Part shown: piece after piece, positions 34,543 to 46,540 of the stretch | How positions within the stretch are numbered: the first letter of the stretch is position 1 | Layout of the letters: every line of letters begins with the position of its first letter | Position numbers and translations under genes: made by a program | Assembly (NCBI RefSeq): GCF_901933205.1 | Contig: NC_044572.1 | Location: 76,815,465 to 76,879,464, forward strand | DNA from: Camarhynchus parvulus | Lineage: Eukaryota; Chordata; Aves; Passeriformes; Thraupidae | Reading direction: 5' to 3' | DNA length: 64,000 nt | The notes under the pieces: generated by a model | What the model saw: only the letters and a program-made list of their open reading frames with translations | What the model was told of the DNA's origin: nothing | Database searches by the model: none

Positions 34543-37151
34543 AAGCATCCTTGATTACTTCTCAAAGATTACTAGAAGCTAACTTGTGGCTGGACTTGCT
34601 GTGGGATGCATCAATACCTTTCCTCATTTCATGGCTTGATGAAGTAAACAAAATAACCATATTAAAAAGAAAAACACTTTAGAGATCAGTTTGTTTCCTT
34701 TTCTGTATAATTCATGAGTCTAGGTGTTCTTTTACCTAAATTACAAAATGTTCGGCTACATATCTATCTTGATAGATAAAGGAAAAAAGTATAAACATCC
34801 TTTCTAATGTCAAATGGTTTAGGTATTTCTAATGTTTTATAGTCAAACAATGGATTACTCAACTATAAAGAAATATTTCAAAGCTGTCTCTTGCAACTAG
34901 GTTCCTTAAATTCCCCAAACATATGAGACACATTGTAAATTGCTTTTTAAATTCCTGGCACTACTACAAAAGTCCCACATATGTTCAGAAATTATAATAT
35001 CCTGTTTTCACAAAGTATTGCATTGATCACTAATAACTCTTCCTGCCTCTCCCTCCTCCCCTCCCATTTATTCCAATTTTCCAAGGATTGCTTTTCTACA
35101 GGCGACTTATTGTCCCATAAAGACAATAAAGCACTGGCTTGATCTGACCATGCCACACTGTTTTTGGTATGAGATGAGCTCCTTCAATCTCCCAATTTCT
35201 ACCCACAGACACCATTGCTCTTATTAGAGTTCAGATGGCCACTCCACAGACAAGAAGGTTTCATGACTGATGAAATATTGGCAGCAACACCACTACCATC
35301 TCTGATACTTTAATTTCTTTAGTGGCTGCATCACATTTTTATTTTGGGTTAACCTATCACATTCAGGTCAGTCTTTAACTTCAGGGTGTAAATTCCAGAC
35401 AGCAGAAATTCCAGAATTAGATTTTGCATTCATGTCAGCGTCTTTTGTACCACTAAGCACCACTGAACTTCTGTTGCAGTCCTGGAGTTCACCTGAGACA
35501 CATTATACACTAACAAATTTTGTAACACGCAAAGTAAGTAACAAAGTGAATATCAGGAAGGAACATTTAAAATCTGTAATTCACACCAATGGACTTCTTC
35601 CTTCAAAAAAAAAAGTGTTCGTGAACTTTTCTATTATTTCTTTTCCATTTTTATGACATCTTATGAAGCGTTGCTCACATCTGTTGATTAGAGTATTTGC
35701 TTTATTTCATACTCCCCCTACCATTTATGTTGGCATGACCTACATTCAGTAAACCTGTACTAAAGTTGGATCTTATTTTCCCTCTACCTTCAAAATTTTC
35801 CTAAACTTAAGGTCATTGCATCCTCTGTAACAATAATTGCATCCCAATATTACAATCAAGCCTATCAGTGTTAAGTTTCATTGCAAAGCTAAAATTAAAC
35901 AAATCACCAGATAGATCTAGACATTCTGGAAAACCACAATGTGGATCATATTTCTACAGCTTTAGAAAAGTATCTGGCATTTCACAAAATAAAAAATTCT
36001 GAGTTTATTTTACCTGGAAATGCTGCTGTTTCAGGCTCATAAATAGACTCCTGAGATCTCCACTGCTCTTTTGAAAACATTCTGAATTCCAGTGTTACTT
36101 TCTCAAAATTTAATAGGCAAAAAACTGTCTTAGTGCTATAGAGTATTAAGAAAAGACTGTCATAGGTGAAAATGTATCACTCATTTATTATTGGCAACTA
36201 AAATGAACAAAAATTACTTATAAAGCAGATGATTATTTTTGCAGCTAGATAAGTTTGCAGAGTTAGTTACTGCTTACTTGGAAAGAGTTATGGTTTCTCT
36301 TTTTTTCCTTTTTTTTTTGCTTGATGGCAACCATTTTCTTATTTGTTCCATATAGACCTCAAGTAACACCACGAGATCTGACTTCCTGTAGCACTTATGA
36401 GTTAAGGAAACTAAAACCTGATATGGTCTGGTTTTGTTCCCTGCTGACAACCAGCTCCTGCAGTTCTGCATGAAATGGATATAGCTGAAGAAGCTATTTC
36501 TAAACCACTCTTTTCCACAAAGATTAAAAAAATATTCCCCATTATTCAAATGTGGGATTTCTCAGAGTTTGGAAAGGTTGGACAATTTCTCTATTGCATA
36601 TAACATAGTTTAGCAAAACAAATAAGTAATGAAATTACAAAGGAAAGTTAAGAGCATGTGGGTTATTAAATACCTCTGCACATGCAAAAAAAAAAATGGA
36701 AAGAAGAACTGAAGATTTAGGGCTTTACTGCTTTATTTGAAAAAGTTAGAGAGCATACATCATCTAGAAAGAAGTCACTTTCAGTTAAGATATTGTTGTA
36801 ATTCTTAAGATATTTACCAGGTATATCCTTTTTACGGTCACTTCTTGTTGATTGGTACTCAGTCCAGAAATGAAAGTGCCAGGCAAGGCAGAGAGGTAAT
36901 ACTTCTATGGTATCATCTGCTGCTCACAAGTTGTTTAGTGGCAGGTATTTCTTTAAAGTTTCTTCTTCACAATATTTCTAATTCCTGTTAATGTGCTCCA
37001 GATGGCTCTCTACAAGTATCATCAAGGTACCATGGCAGTGCATTCTGCCTCAGTAGGAAGTTAAGCTTCAATTAATTGTTAGAGGATTTTCATTTATGAA
37101 GTTGCAACACCTCTTTAATTCAGAATATTCTCCTGAATCATTCTGGGATAG

Positions 37152-37187
37152 CTTCTTCTTCTTCTTCTTCTTCTTCTTCTTTTTTTT
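37152..37187 (+). repeat. (CTT)10 then T6 microsatellite
   Basis: Ten CTT units, uninterrupted, run into T6. It is a pure polypyrimidine mirror repeat of the kind that can form triplex DNA. Confidence 0.95.
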
Positions 37188-40100
37188 AATGACTGTCCAT
37201 AAAAGAGCAATCATCAATAAGATACTGTTTTGCCATTTCCTGGAAAATCCTTTGCAAAATATGAAAGGACAAAGTATTTGATTGCAAACTTCTTTTTGCA
37301 CAAACCAATCAACCCTAGCATGTTTGAGACCTGTCTTACATTCCAGAAACTTGTCAAGAAAAATCAACTAACTAGATTAAGGTAAATTTAGTTTTGTTCT
37401 TGTGAGAAACTGAGCTGTATCTCCCCAAGAAAAATAGTGTTCAGCCCCTTTGTTCTGTTGCTGCAGAAGCTTGTCTCCTTTTTTCTTTTAAAAATTATTT
37501 TACTGAGGAACTGTCAATAAGAAAAACAGCTTCAATATGACTTATCTTCTGACTGTAAAAATGTTTAAGACAGCCTTGAGAAAGACTCTTAGCTTTCCAA
37601 ATTCATTGACCTTGGCAAAAAGAGAGACTCCTTAACAGCCTGTTAATCCTGCAATTTTCAGACCACTCATAGACCTATGCTGTCTTAAACCTTTGTGAAC
37701 TCTACTGAAGTATCTACTTTATATATGTTTAATTCTGAAACACCAAGAGTTAAAGATCTATGGTATTTAAAAAAAACATGGTGGCAGAAGTTACCCTTTC
37801 ACTTTTTGGACCTTAGAAGAGTTCTGCAGTTTTGTGAGTCCTATTAAGCACTATCTGTTAGAAAATGTTTTGCAGGTCAAAATTCACACACTCTGAAATT
37901 CAAGCATTTCGTTCCTCCCCATTCGTGTAGCTATGGTAATTAAAGCATGACTAAAGAAGAGGAGAGTCATTTACCTCAGCCCTTACCCCTCACCTCAAGT
38001 TCTGAACACAAAGTCAAGGAGTAGTTGTTATTGAAAACATGCTGGGCTAATTATGTTCTACTTTTCCACAGACTTTACCAAAATTTGTTTTCCAGAGGAT
38101 ATTTTGTTTTAAAAGTCAGTATTTGTTCGCTTGTTTATAGGAGTCCATTCATAATGGCTATTCTAGACCTGAGGGAGCGTCTGTTGTTAAGTTTCCATAA
38201 GATCTAAATGCAGCATAAAAAGATGTAAGTGATGTTTCCTGACACACCAATATATGTTGTCTTTTCAATTACATGCAGCTTGAGAGCCTTGCAGCTCAGC
38301 CATCAGGCACCCAGGAAACCATAGTTCATATAAAGTTCATGCTTTCTAACTCCTCAAAAGCCTCAAACTACCAAAGTAAGACAAAACCAACTCAGATAGG
38401 GCCATAGCTTACTAAATAACCACATGGTACTGTCAATATGCTCCTGTGTCTATTCATGTCCCCTTGTTTGCCCTGGCTTATTGCATTTTGAAATTCAAAT
38501 TCTTTAGCGGAGAAAAAAACATTCCTTAGCTTGCCAGCTCCAGTGTCCAGCTTACCTGGTAAGCATCCAAAGAGAATTAAAAGTAAAATAAAAAACAATC
38601 AAACCCACTATTTGTATGACCTGCAGTTATGTTCCTATGATTTCTTCAAATTAGACATGGAAGACTTTCAATCTTTCTTACAAAAGGAAATGTTAGTTTA
38701 CAAATGTTACTTAGTGAAGGACAATATTCCAGCAAAAGCAGATCGTCTACAGCCTTCTCTCTATGTAAAGAAAACATCTTTGTCCTTTGCCACAAGCTGC
38801 ATGTGTAAAATATCATGTTACCCTTCTATCCCAAGAATTTTACCTCCTCTCTATCAACTGAAATAGATACATATTTGTTTCTTGGAAATAATCCTATATT
38901 CACTGACATAAGCAATCTACCTATTAGAAGTGAGTAATACATCCCTAGCACTATTTTATTTAAGAATTTTAATATTTAAAAAGCAACTGAAATTAGAACA
39001 GGACAAACAGCAAAAGAGGATTTTCATATTTCAAAACTTTTAATTACAAATGAACCTAAATATCTACCGTGTGGCGTATCCTGGTTCTCAGAAAGACTAC
39101 TTGGGAAAGGCTCTAGAAGCCAAAAGCAGGTACGCTGTCTGAAAAGAAGAAAGGTGGTCAAACTGCCAGGAAACCTTCCCGGACTGTGGCTTCTGGGACC
39201 TTCTGGGTCAGCTGTGCCACACAGTGAAAAGGAAGTTTGTCAGCTTGTTCCCATTCCTCAGTCCCCTTAAATAATATCAACCTCAACAAAGGACAGACAA
39301 TTCCCATGAAGGATCTTTTTCACATCTAAAACATTTTCTTTATGCTTTCTGAATCAGTAGGTTTGCATATGTTAAATTCTTTACATTACTGCATAGCGAG
39401 TGAATGATGAAGTTCATATCATCCTTTGTGCTAGATAGATGACTTCTGCTTCCAAAAATCAGTCAAAACCATGCATGGATCACAAATTTTAATTTTAAGC
39501 AAATGATACGTAGTGCTTCCTGGCAGGTTTAAGTTTTCACAGGTATTAACAGCACAATTTGAACTGAAAGTCAATATATAAATGTAGTCTAAATCACAGA
39601 GCAATAACATTTCTTTTTGAAGGCTGAGCTAAGGGAGAAAAAGTAATGAATAGAAATCAATTGTTAATTTCTGTCAGACTTCACACACCAAGAAGAAACC
39701 ATGAAACATATCAGCAGGACTCTATTTATCTCAATAAGTGTAATTAATTTACTTAATCAACCATGATATCTCAGTGATCTCACTCTATGAAATTCCTCTT
39801 TTACCAATAATTCTAGACTTTATTTTGTACTCCTGATAGCACTTAGCCACGTCATTACAGCATACCCTTCTAAATCAATGATTTACTGAGTTAAAGAAAG
39901 ATATAGATATTTTGAAGTGAGTAATGTTCGTCCGCTCAGAAGAGTAATTATAAATTCAGACAATAAACTGATTTGCCTCATCTTCATGTATTGTATTTCT
40001 TATCACTGGTGTCAATTTTTCCACATTTCTAGACAGACAAAATCATTGTTCTATACAATATAGACTTTTTAAGTCAGTTACTACTTCACAGCAAAGCTTT

Positions 40101-42009
40101 GTTCCAAACCTCAGGCAAGAGGTACACAAAATAGTTCATGTTTTTTGCTAACAAAAATTCTTGCAGCTAGCACAACATAAATCTGCCAGGGAAAGGGATT
40201 TTATAAGTGGTGACCCACATCACAAGCCTACGTTCCCTATTCCATCTTTCAACAGGCTTGGAACAGAATTACATATAAATCAGATGTCCTGTCAAATTTC
40301 AATTAATGTAGTCAAAATATTAATCACAGACAATTTCTGTCTCAAAATCAAGTTTTCCCAAATCACATCTTTCAGGACGAGTTTACTTTTCTAATAAATC
40401 ATATATATGGTAGGCACATATGATAGACTGCTTGATTAAACACAGTGCATGCTTTTTTTATCTAGTCAGCTTTGGAGAGTTTACGGGTCACTGTCTGGGC
40501 CTCTCGGATATGTCATATCTCCATGTCTGATTTCTACTGACCTAACTGAGCTCTTAAAATTGAAAGTACGTGTTTATTACTAAATTTCCTGACTTTTTTA
40601 AATAGTGTGAGCATTCTAATTTCATATGACTGTGTAGCTTATTTCCAGAGATTAACTGAATCATAAATATAATTGGTTTTATTTAGGTTTTATTTTCAAA
40701 AAAACGGATGGATACATCTCAACTGGTATTTCACAGACTGCCAAGGTGGGTGTGGGGGGAGAACACATGTTAAAACCAAAGGAGATCCTTTGCTGAAAAA
40801 ATGTTTACAATTTCCTTCTTAACAGCACCTACAACTAGGAGGTTGAAGTCATCAACACACAACTTCAACGCTGTGTATCATCACTGCTATAACACACCCC
40901 ACTTATGCTGCTTAAAGGTTGGAATGAAAACAAACAAACAAACTGATTCACCCAGCTCTTACAAGCTTTTGCCATCACATGTCTTTTCATGCTATAAAAA
41001 ATATCCTTTTTTGGGTTGCTACCAACAAATAACTTCCTATGCAAATGAAGAATTGGAAGCATATTAATGTCAGAGACTGAAAGAAATGAAACAGGTATTG
41101 CAGGAAGAAACAGTGTTCAAGCATGATACAATAATTGATTATTTGCACGAAGGTTGATGAAAAATAATGTACATCACAGACAGGGCATACACAGGGTAAA
41201 GAAAATTCATTCTGGATTATGAAAAAAAAAAGCATAATTTTCCCAAAAGTTAATGTAGTTAGTTAATAATTGCCTAGATAGCCAATTTCATGCTGTAATT
41301 ACCTCTAGCTAAATTCTTTCCTACACAATCGCTTTGACAGTCAGTTTCATTATTTCTTATTTCAAAATTGAAATGGAACATACTTGACTGACCAAGTCAT
41401 TATCAAAAATTATGCCATTGTTTAAAATGTTGAGTGAACCAGAAGCTATGAATTAGCAAAAGGCTTTTACTCTCCTAAAATTATACATTTCAGTACTAAC
41501 CAAGTACCAAATTCATCATGTGAGAAACAATGCTTAAAAATATGATTTATATTGTTTCAAGTGTACTAAGAAACGCTCCTAAATTCGATGTATCAAAAGG
41601 ACCAATCAAAACTCTAAAATTCCAAGATTTACCTTTATACACTTATCTGAATAAATAAATTAAGACTGAAGAAAAAACATCTTCTGCTAAAAATTAGAGA
41701 CCTAAAGTGCTTATTGAGGGGTTTTATTTTTGCCAGCTTATGAAACTGAGCATGATAGGAAGAATTTAAGTCATCACATTTGTGGACAGGATCTTAGACA
41801 TTTGTACTGTTAGTTGTCTAGGGCACCATTAAAGTCTCCACAATCAGAGCATCTGCTCCCTGATCTACTTCTGCTATTGTAACTGCAAAATGCAAAAAGG
41901 TCCTCCAACACACAAAAACGAAATTTGGGCATTTTTAGCCAGCAACAAAAATGTCCAAAGGCTAACATGTGGCAAAATGACAGGGCTTTTCAGGGAAAAA
42001 AATGTATGG

Positions 42010-42085
42010 ATGTTTTTGGTTGGGTTTGTTGTTGTTGTTTTTGGGTTTGGCTTTTTGTTGTTGTTGTTGTTGTTGTTGTGTTTTT
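42010..42085 (+). repeat. G/T-rich tract with (TTG)n
   Basis: A G/T-only stretch that includes an uninterrupted TTG run at about 42055-42080. Open frames on both strands here are low-complexity V/F or Q/T strings and are not genes. Confidence 0.9.
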
Positions 42086-42750
42086 TCTAAGAATTCTCCA
42101 AAAAAACAAGAAGTCTATACCAGTTGTCCTCTTCAGTATCATATCTTGAGCAAGATTGTGAAGTGCTAATATCTCACTACCAGAAAGCATGTGTAGTGAT
42201 CTCTTTTTGGCTGCGGAAAAAATCAGCATTTACTGCTCTATTTTTGAATGAAGCAGTTTTTCTCTCTTTTATTGGGACCATGCCTGTACTCAGGCTAATA
42301 GTGTCAGGATTGCTACTGGCAGAAGGTTGTTCCAGTTGAGCAACTTAGTCATCCCACTTCAGAATACACAAATTGCAGCTTGAAACAGCTGCTCACCTCT
42401 TCCACAGAGGAGGAAGTGTCTCTTCTGCTGGTTTTCTGGTTAATAAATATTTACAGGACTGATCTGAAGAAACATGTAATAAATCAGGAGTCCATGTACC
42501 TACAAAAGGATGAGCACCTCTCCAGTAAATAAAAGTTTTGATTCAAGGCTTCCCACATATGTTTCTCCCTGAAACAATGTTCTCTCTTACAACAGGTACA
42601 ATGTTGACCAGTGCAATTCACTAACAAAAGGAAACAAAGAAGAAATGCATTCAGTCAGCTTTTTGATGGATAGGAAATGGTAACTTAGGTAGTAGAAATC
42701 TAGATATGGATAGTCACTGGGATTATTTCTCTAAACCTATAAATATTTGT

Positions 42751-43297
42751 TGTGGCATGACACCGGCAATTTATTTACAGACACGAACAGGACGGGGCTG
42801 CTAGGAGAGCATCTTGAGCTATTTATTTTTCAGCATCAGTCTCATTACATGATTATGATAATGGAGTGATGCGAACAGCTCACTGTCCAGACAGCAGGCC
42901 AGAAAACTTAATGTTACAACATACCATATACCCTTCTTAGCCAATTACACAAAGCAAAAGCATATTGACAGTGATTCTATCCAATCACCATAAGCACACG
43001 TAGCTTTGGTTAAAACAATGCTTGCTTATTTTTGAATACAATGTCTGTTTATAAGAGAAAACACACAGAGCCCTATTCATAAGCTTAACCTTCCTAATAT
43101 CTAGCTAGATAAACTTTTTGCAACTTAGAAAGCCTATACAAGCACTAATACACAGCTTTTATTGTTCTATTCACCCATATCTTTTCTACCGCTTAAATAA
43201 TTTTTTCTGCTGCTTTAGCACTGTTCACAATTCTGCTGTATCTGAGGCCTGTCTCTTACAACCTTCCTAAAACCCTCTGATTTTATGGATTCCCACA
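42751..43297 (-). mobile_element. Solo endogenous retrovirus LTR (second type)
   Basis: A 547-bp block recognised as a passerine ERV LTR on the minus strand, beginning TGTGGGAATCCATAAAATC at 43297 and ending GTCATGCCACA at 42751 (TG...CA). On the plus strand, wording includes CTAGGAGAGCATCTTGAGC, AGCAAAAGCATATTGACAG, ATCTAGCTAGATAAAC and TCTGAGGCCTGTCTCTTACA. Minus-strand AATAAA signals lie near the 3' end (TTTATT at 42822-42827 and another near 42769). It differs throughout from the 31991 LTR. No clear target duplication is seen, so an end may be slightly truncated or diverged. No viral coding sequence is attached. Confidence 0.78.
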
Positions 43298-44305
43298 TGG
43301 CACAGAAAAGACGGAGGGATAATCTTGTGCTTCAATTAACTAGTGACCTTAAATGTTACAACGTCTTGGTATATGAAATGAAACTGCAAAATATAACTGA
43401 TCTAACCTGAGTATTTATTCAAGAAAAATTCATTTTTTCCTAGGCACATTAAATATATTGCATATCATTACACCCAATTTGATTTTTTAGTCTTTATTTG
43501 ATAATTCGTTTGCTTTTTTCATCACTTACATGCAACTCACACATGCATTTACACTTGGGCCAAATATTCTGTCAAGTTTCTCATTTTATAATGGATTAGT
43601 GTGCCGAGAAACTTGGAGTACAGATGTTCATTTACTTCTTTAGACAACAAAAGGTATAGTACTATAAATCAGTAATATTGGTTATATTCTATATACTGAC
43701 CTACTGAAAATGAGAAGCAGATAGGAAATTGTTTTTATTTATATGTTTACTTCCACCTCTGCACAGTCATTGTAACCTACCAGAATGAGGTCATAATTCG
43801 AACTCACTGTGCTCTTTGCCATTTAGTTTATATATGTGATTTGAATTCCAGATACTTCAATAAGAACAACCCAGCAGGTCAAGACTTGTCTTATGTTATA
43901 AAAAAAACACTGTTGAAATGAGAATTTGCCAATTACTGCAGAATGGAGCAATAAATATTACTTGGGTTGAGAATAGCACCTAAATCATTTACTGAATTAC
44001 AACCGAGTCAAGGTGAGAAAAAGTCTTGCAAAAAACATTTCTTTCCTTCAGACTGATTATTCCGTATAAAACCACCTATGTACAATTGCAGGTTTTTTCT
44101 AAACCACCCAAGCATCAGTACATAACACAGACAGGTAAAGAAAATATAAAAATGCATATAGATTTGTTAAAAAAAATAAGAACCTGTACCTACTAGGACA
44201 GTTCTCTTTTTTTGCTGGAGAATTGCTGGAGATGTAAGAGCACAGATCTAAACTCACCATTGCACACTGCCTGCCTTTCCATCAATAAGTAAAATTACTG
44301 AAGTA
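43298..44305. other. Unique non-coding interval
   Basis: AT-rich with no gene or repeat recognised. Confidence 0.45.
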
Positions 44306-46540
44306 AGAATCATATAATGGCTTGGGTTGGAAGGGATCTTAAAGATCATCTACTTCCAACTCCTTTGCCATGGACAGGGACACCTTCCACTAGGCCAGGT
44401 TGGTCAAAGCTCTATCCAACCTGGCCTTGAATACTCCCATGGATATAACATCCACAACTTACCTGGGCAACCTGTTCCAGTGCCTCACCATCCTCACAGT
44501 AAAGAATTATTTTCCTTCTAATATAAACCTATTGTCTTTCCATGGGAAACCATTCCCCTTTGTCTTTCATTACATGCCTTTATAAAAAATCTCTCTCCTT
44601 TTTTGTAGATTCCCTTCAGGTACTAGAAGGCCACAATTAGGTCACCCACAAGCCTTCTCTTTTCCAGGCTGAACAGTCCCAGTTCTCTCAATTTTTCCTT
44701 ACAGGAGAGATTTTCCATCTGTCTAATCACCTTGGTGGCCTCCTCTGGACTTGCTCCAACAGTTCCTGTGCTGAGGCCCCCAGAGCTGGATGCAGCACTG
44801 CAGGTGGGGTCTCACCAAAGCAGAGCAGAGGGGCAGAATCCCCACCCTCCCCTGCTGCCCACACTGCTTTGGATGCATCCCAGGACACGTTTGGCTTTCT
44901 GGACTGTGAGTGCACATGGCTGGGTCATGTCCAGCTTCTCACCCACCAGCACCCCAAAGTCCTTCTCATCAAGGCTGTTCTTGACTGGTTCATCCCCCAA
45001 CTTGGGTTGATAGTGGGGGCTGCCCCAACCCAGACGCAACCCCTTGCACTTGTTCTTGTTAAACTTCATGGAATTCCCCTGGGCCCACTTCCTGGGCTTG
45101 TCCATCTCCTTCTGGATGTCTCAGGTGCATCAATGGACTCACTCAGCTTGGTGTCATCTGCAAACTTGCTGAGGCTGTGATGGATCACTTTGTCATTGCC
45201 TGTGTCATTAATGAAGATATTAAATAATATTGGTTCCAGTACAGAACCCTGAGGCACAGCACTTGTCATTGATGTTCACTGAGACTTTGAGCCATTAATC
45301 AGTATCCTCTGGATGCAACCATTCAACCAATTCCATATCCACCAAAAAGTTCACCCATCAACTTAATCTCTTATTTAGAGAAAAGGTTATTATGGGGTTT
45401 GTGTCAAAGGCTTTACAGACAAATGACTTTAATAGTCATTCCCATGTCAATTGATGTAGTCACCCTGTCATAGATGGCCACTAGTTTGCTTACCTGCCCT
45501 TGGATAAGCCATGCCAAGTGTCCCGAATCAACTCCCTGTCCTCCATGTGCCTTAGCATATGTGCTAGGAGGATCTGTTGCATGATATTCCCAAGCACAGA
45601 GAGGAGGCTGACAGATTAGCCTGGAGGCTCCCAGGGCCCTCCTTTCTACTCTTTTCAGAGACAGGTTTACAATGTTGACCTTTGTCCAGTCTGCTGGGAC
45701 TTAACCTGGGACTTCACGTGACTGCCAGCATTTTTAATATCTCTTGGAGAGAGGCCTGACAACTACATGAGCCAGTGCCCTCAGGGCTCTGGGATGCATC
45801 TCATCAAGTCACATAGACTGATCTTTATGTAGAGTGGCAGAGACTTTGCTCCTCCTGCTCCCATCCTGCTGTCCATCCATACAAGAGGTGTGAAAAGAGA
45901 GGTTGACATTGAAGACTGAGTCAAAGTTGAGTACCTCAGCCTTCTCCTCATCCATTGCTACCAGTTTGCCAGCATTTTTTATTGTGGGGCTACTCCTTCT
46001 CTGACTTTCCTTTTCTGGTTCATATATCTGCACCCTCATGTTATTCTTTGCATCCCTTGTCAGGTTCAGTTCTAGCTTCACCTTGTCCTTCCTTACTCCA
46101 TCCCTACATATCCAAACTTCAGCTCTATACTCTTCCCAGGTTACTGTCCTTGTTTTCATTGTCTATGCATTTGCTTTTTCCATTTAGTTTGATCAGCAGT
46201 TTCCTACTCAACCATACCAGGTCGTTCCTTCCTCACCCAATTTCTTGCTCCTGGGGATTGATAGGTCTTGCACTACATGGAAGACTTCCTTAAAAATCCG
46301 CTGCCTCTGTTCTGCTGTCTTGTCCCTGGGGGCCTTCTCCTAGGCGATCCTATTGACAATTTCCTTGAAGAGCTGGAAGTTTGCGTTCCTGAAATTTGCT
46401 TTCCTAAAATTCAGGGACCTAACATTACTCCATATGTGATCCGTATCCTTTAGGACTGCAAATTCCACAAATGCACCTCAAATCATTGCCACTGAGGATG
46501 CCCCTAGTCTTGAAGTCTCTGCTTAGCTTGGGAAATAGTT
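44306..46540 (-). mobile_element. CR1 LINE, 2.2 kb, most complete copy
   Basis: A minus-strand CR1 running from the 3' terminus (44306, AATCATATAATGGCTTGGG then TTGGAAGGGATCTTAAAGAT) through ORF2. The C-terminal domain lies at 44640-45100 (ALTVQKAKRVLGCI; EKDFGVLV). The reverse-transcriptase core lies at 45066-45269, with [18 protein letters not shown] and the catalytic SKFADDTKL box (FADD at 45153-45164). The pre-RT linker lies at 45809-46159 (WEEYRAEV, LELNLTRDAKNN, EKAEVLN). The trace ends near the C-terminal edge of the endonuclease at about 46480-46540. The 5' half (most of the endonuclease and ORF1) is absent, the usual 5' truncation; full CR1 is about 4.5 kb by general knowledge. Stops and frameshifts split ORF2 into at least three frames, so it is inactive. 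Plus-strand frames here (e.g. 44732-45010, 44869-45180, 45955-46293) are antisense of CR1. Confidence 0.93.

Larger units (their letters stand above)
32382..42750. other. Ten kb of AT-rich DNA without recognised genes
   Basis: No exon, RNA gene or TE recognised. Contents noted: an 18-bp palindrome of forkhead-type half sites (33427-33444), a G/T-rich tract (33761-33843), an octamer plus TAATTA pair (34515-34542), a polypyrimidine stretch (35041-35075), (CTT)10 (37152-37181) and a G/T tract with (TTG)n (42010-42085). A moderately GC-rich patch lies at 39090-39250. Open frames are 60-111 codons and overlapping. Confidence 0.5.

Noticed and set aside
42001..42229. Q/T-rich and V/F-rich open frames
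   Set aside because: They translate the TTG simple repeat and its G/T-rich surroundings.
44732..45180. Plus-strand open frames of 92-103 codons
   Set aside because: They are the antisense of CR1 ORF2, which is recognisable on the minus strand.
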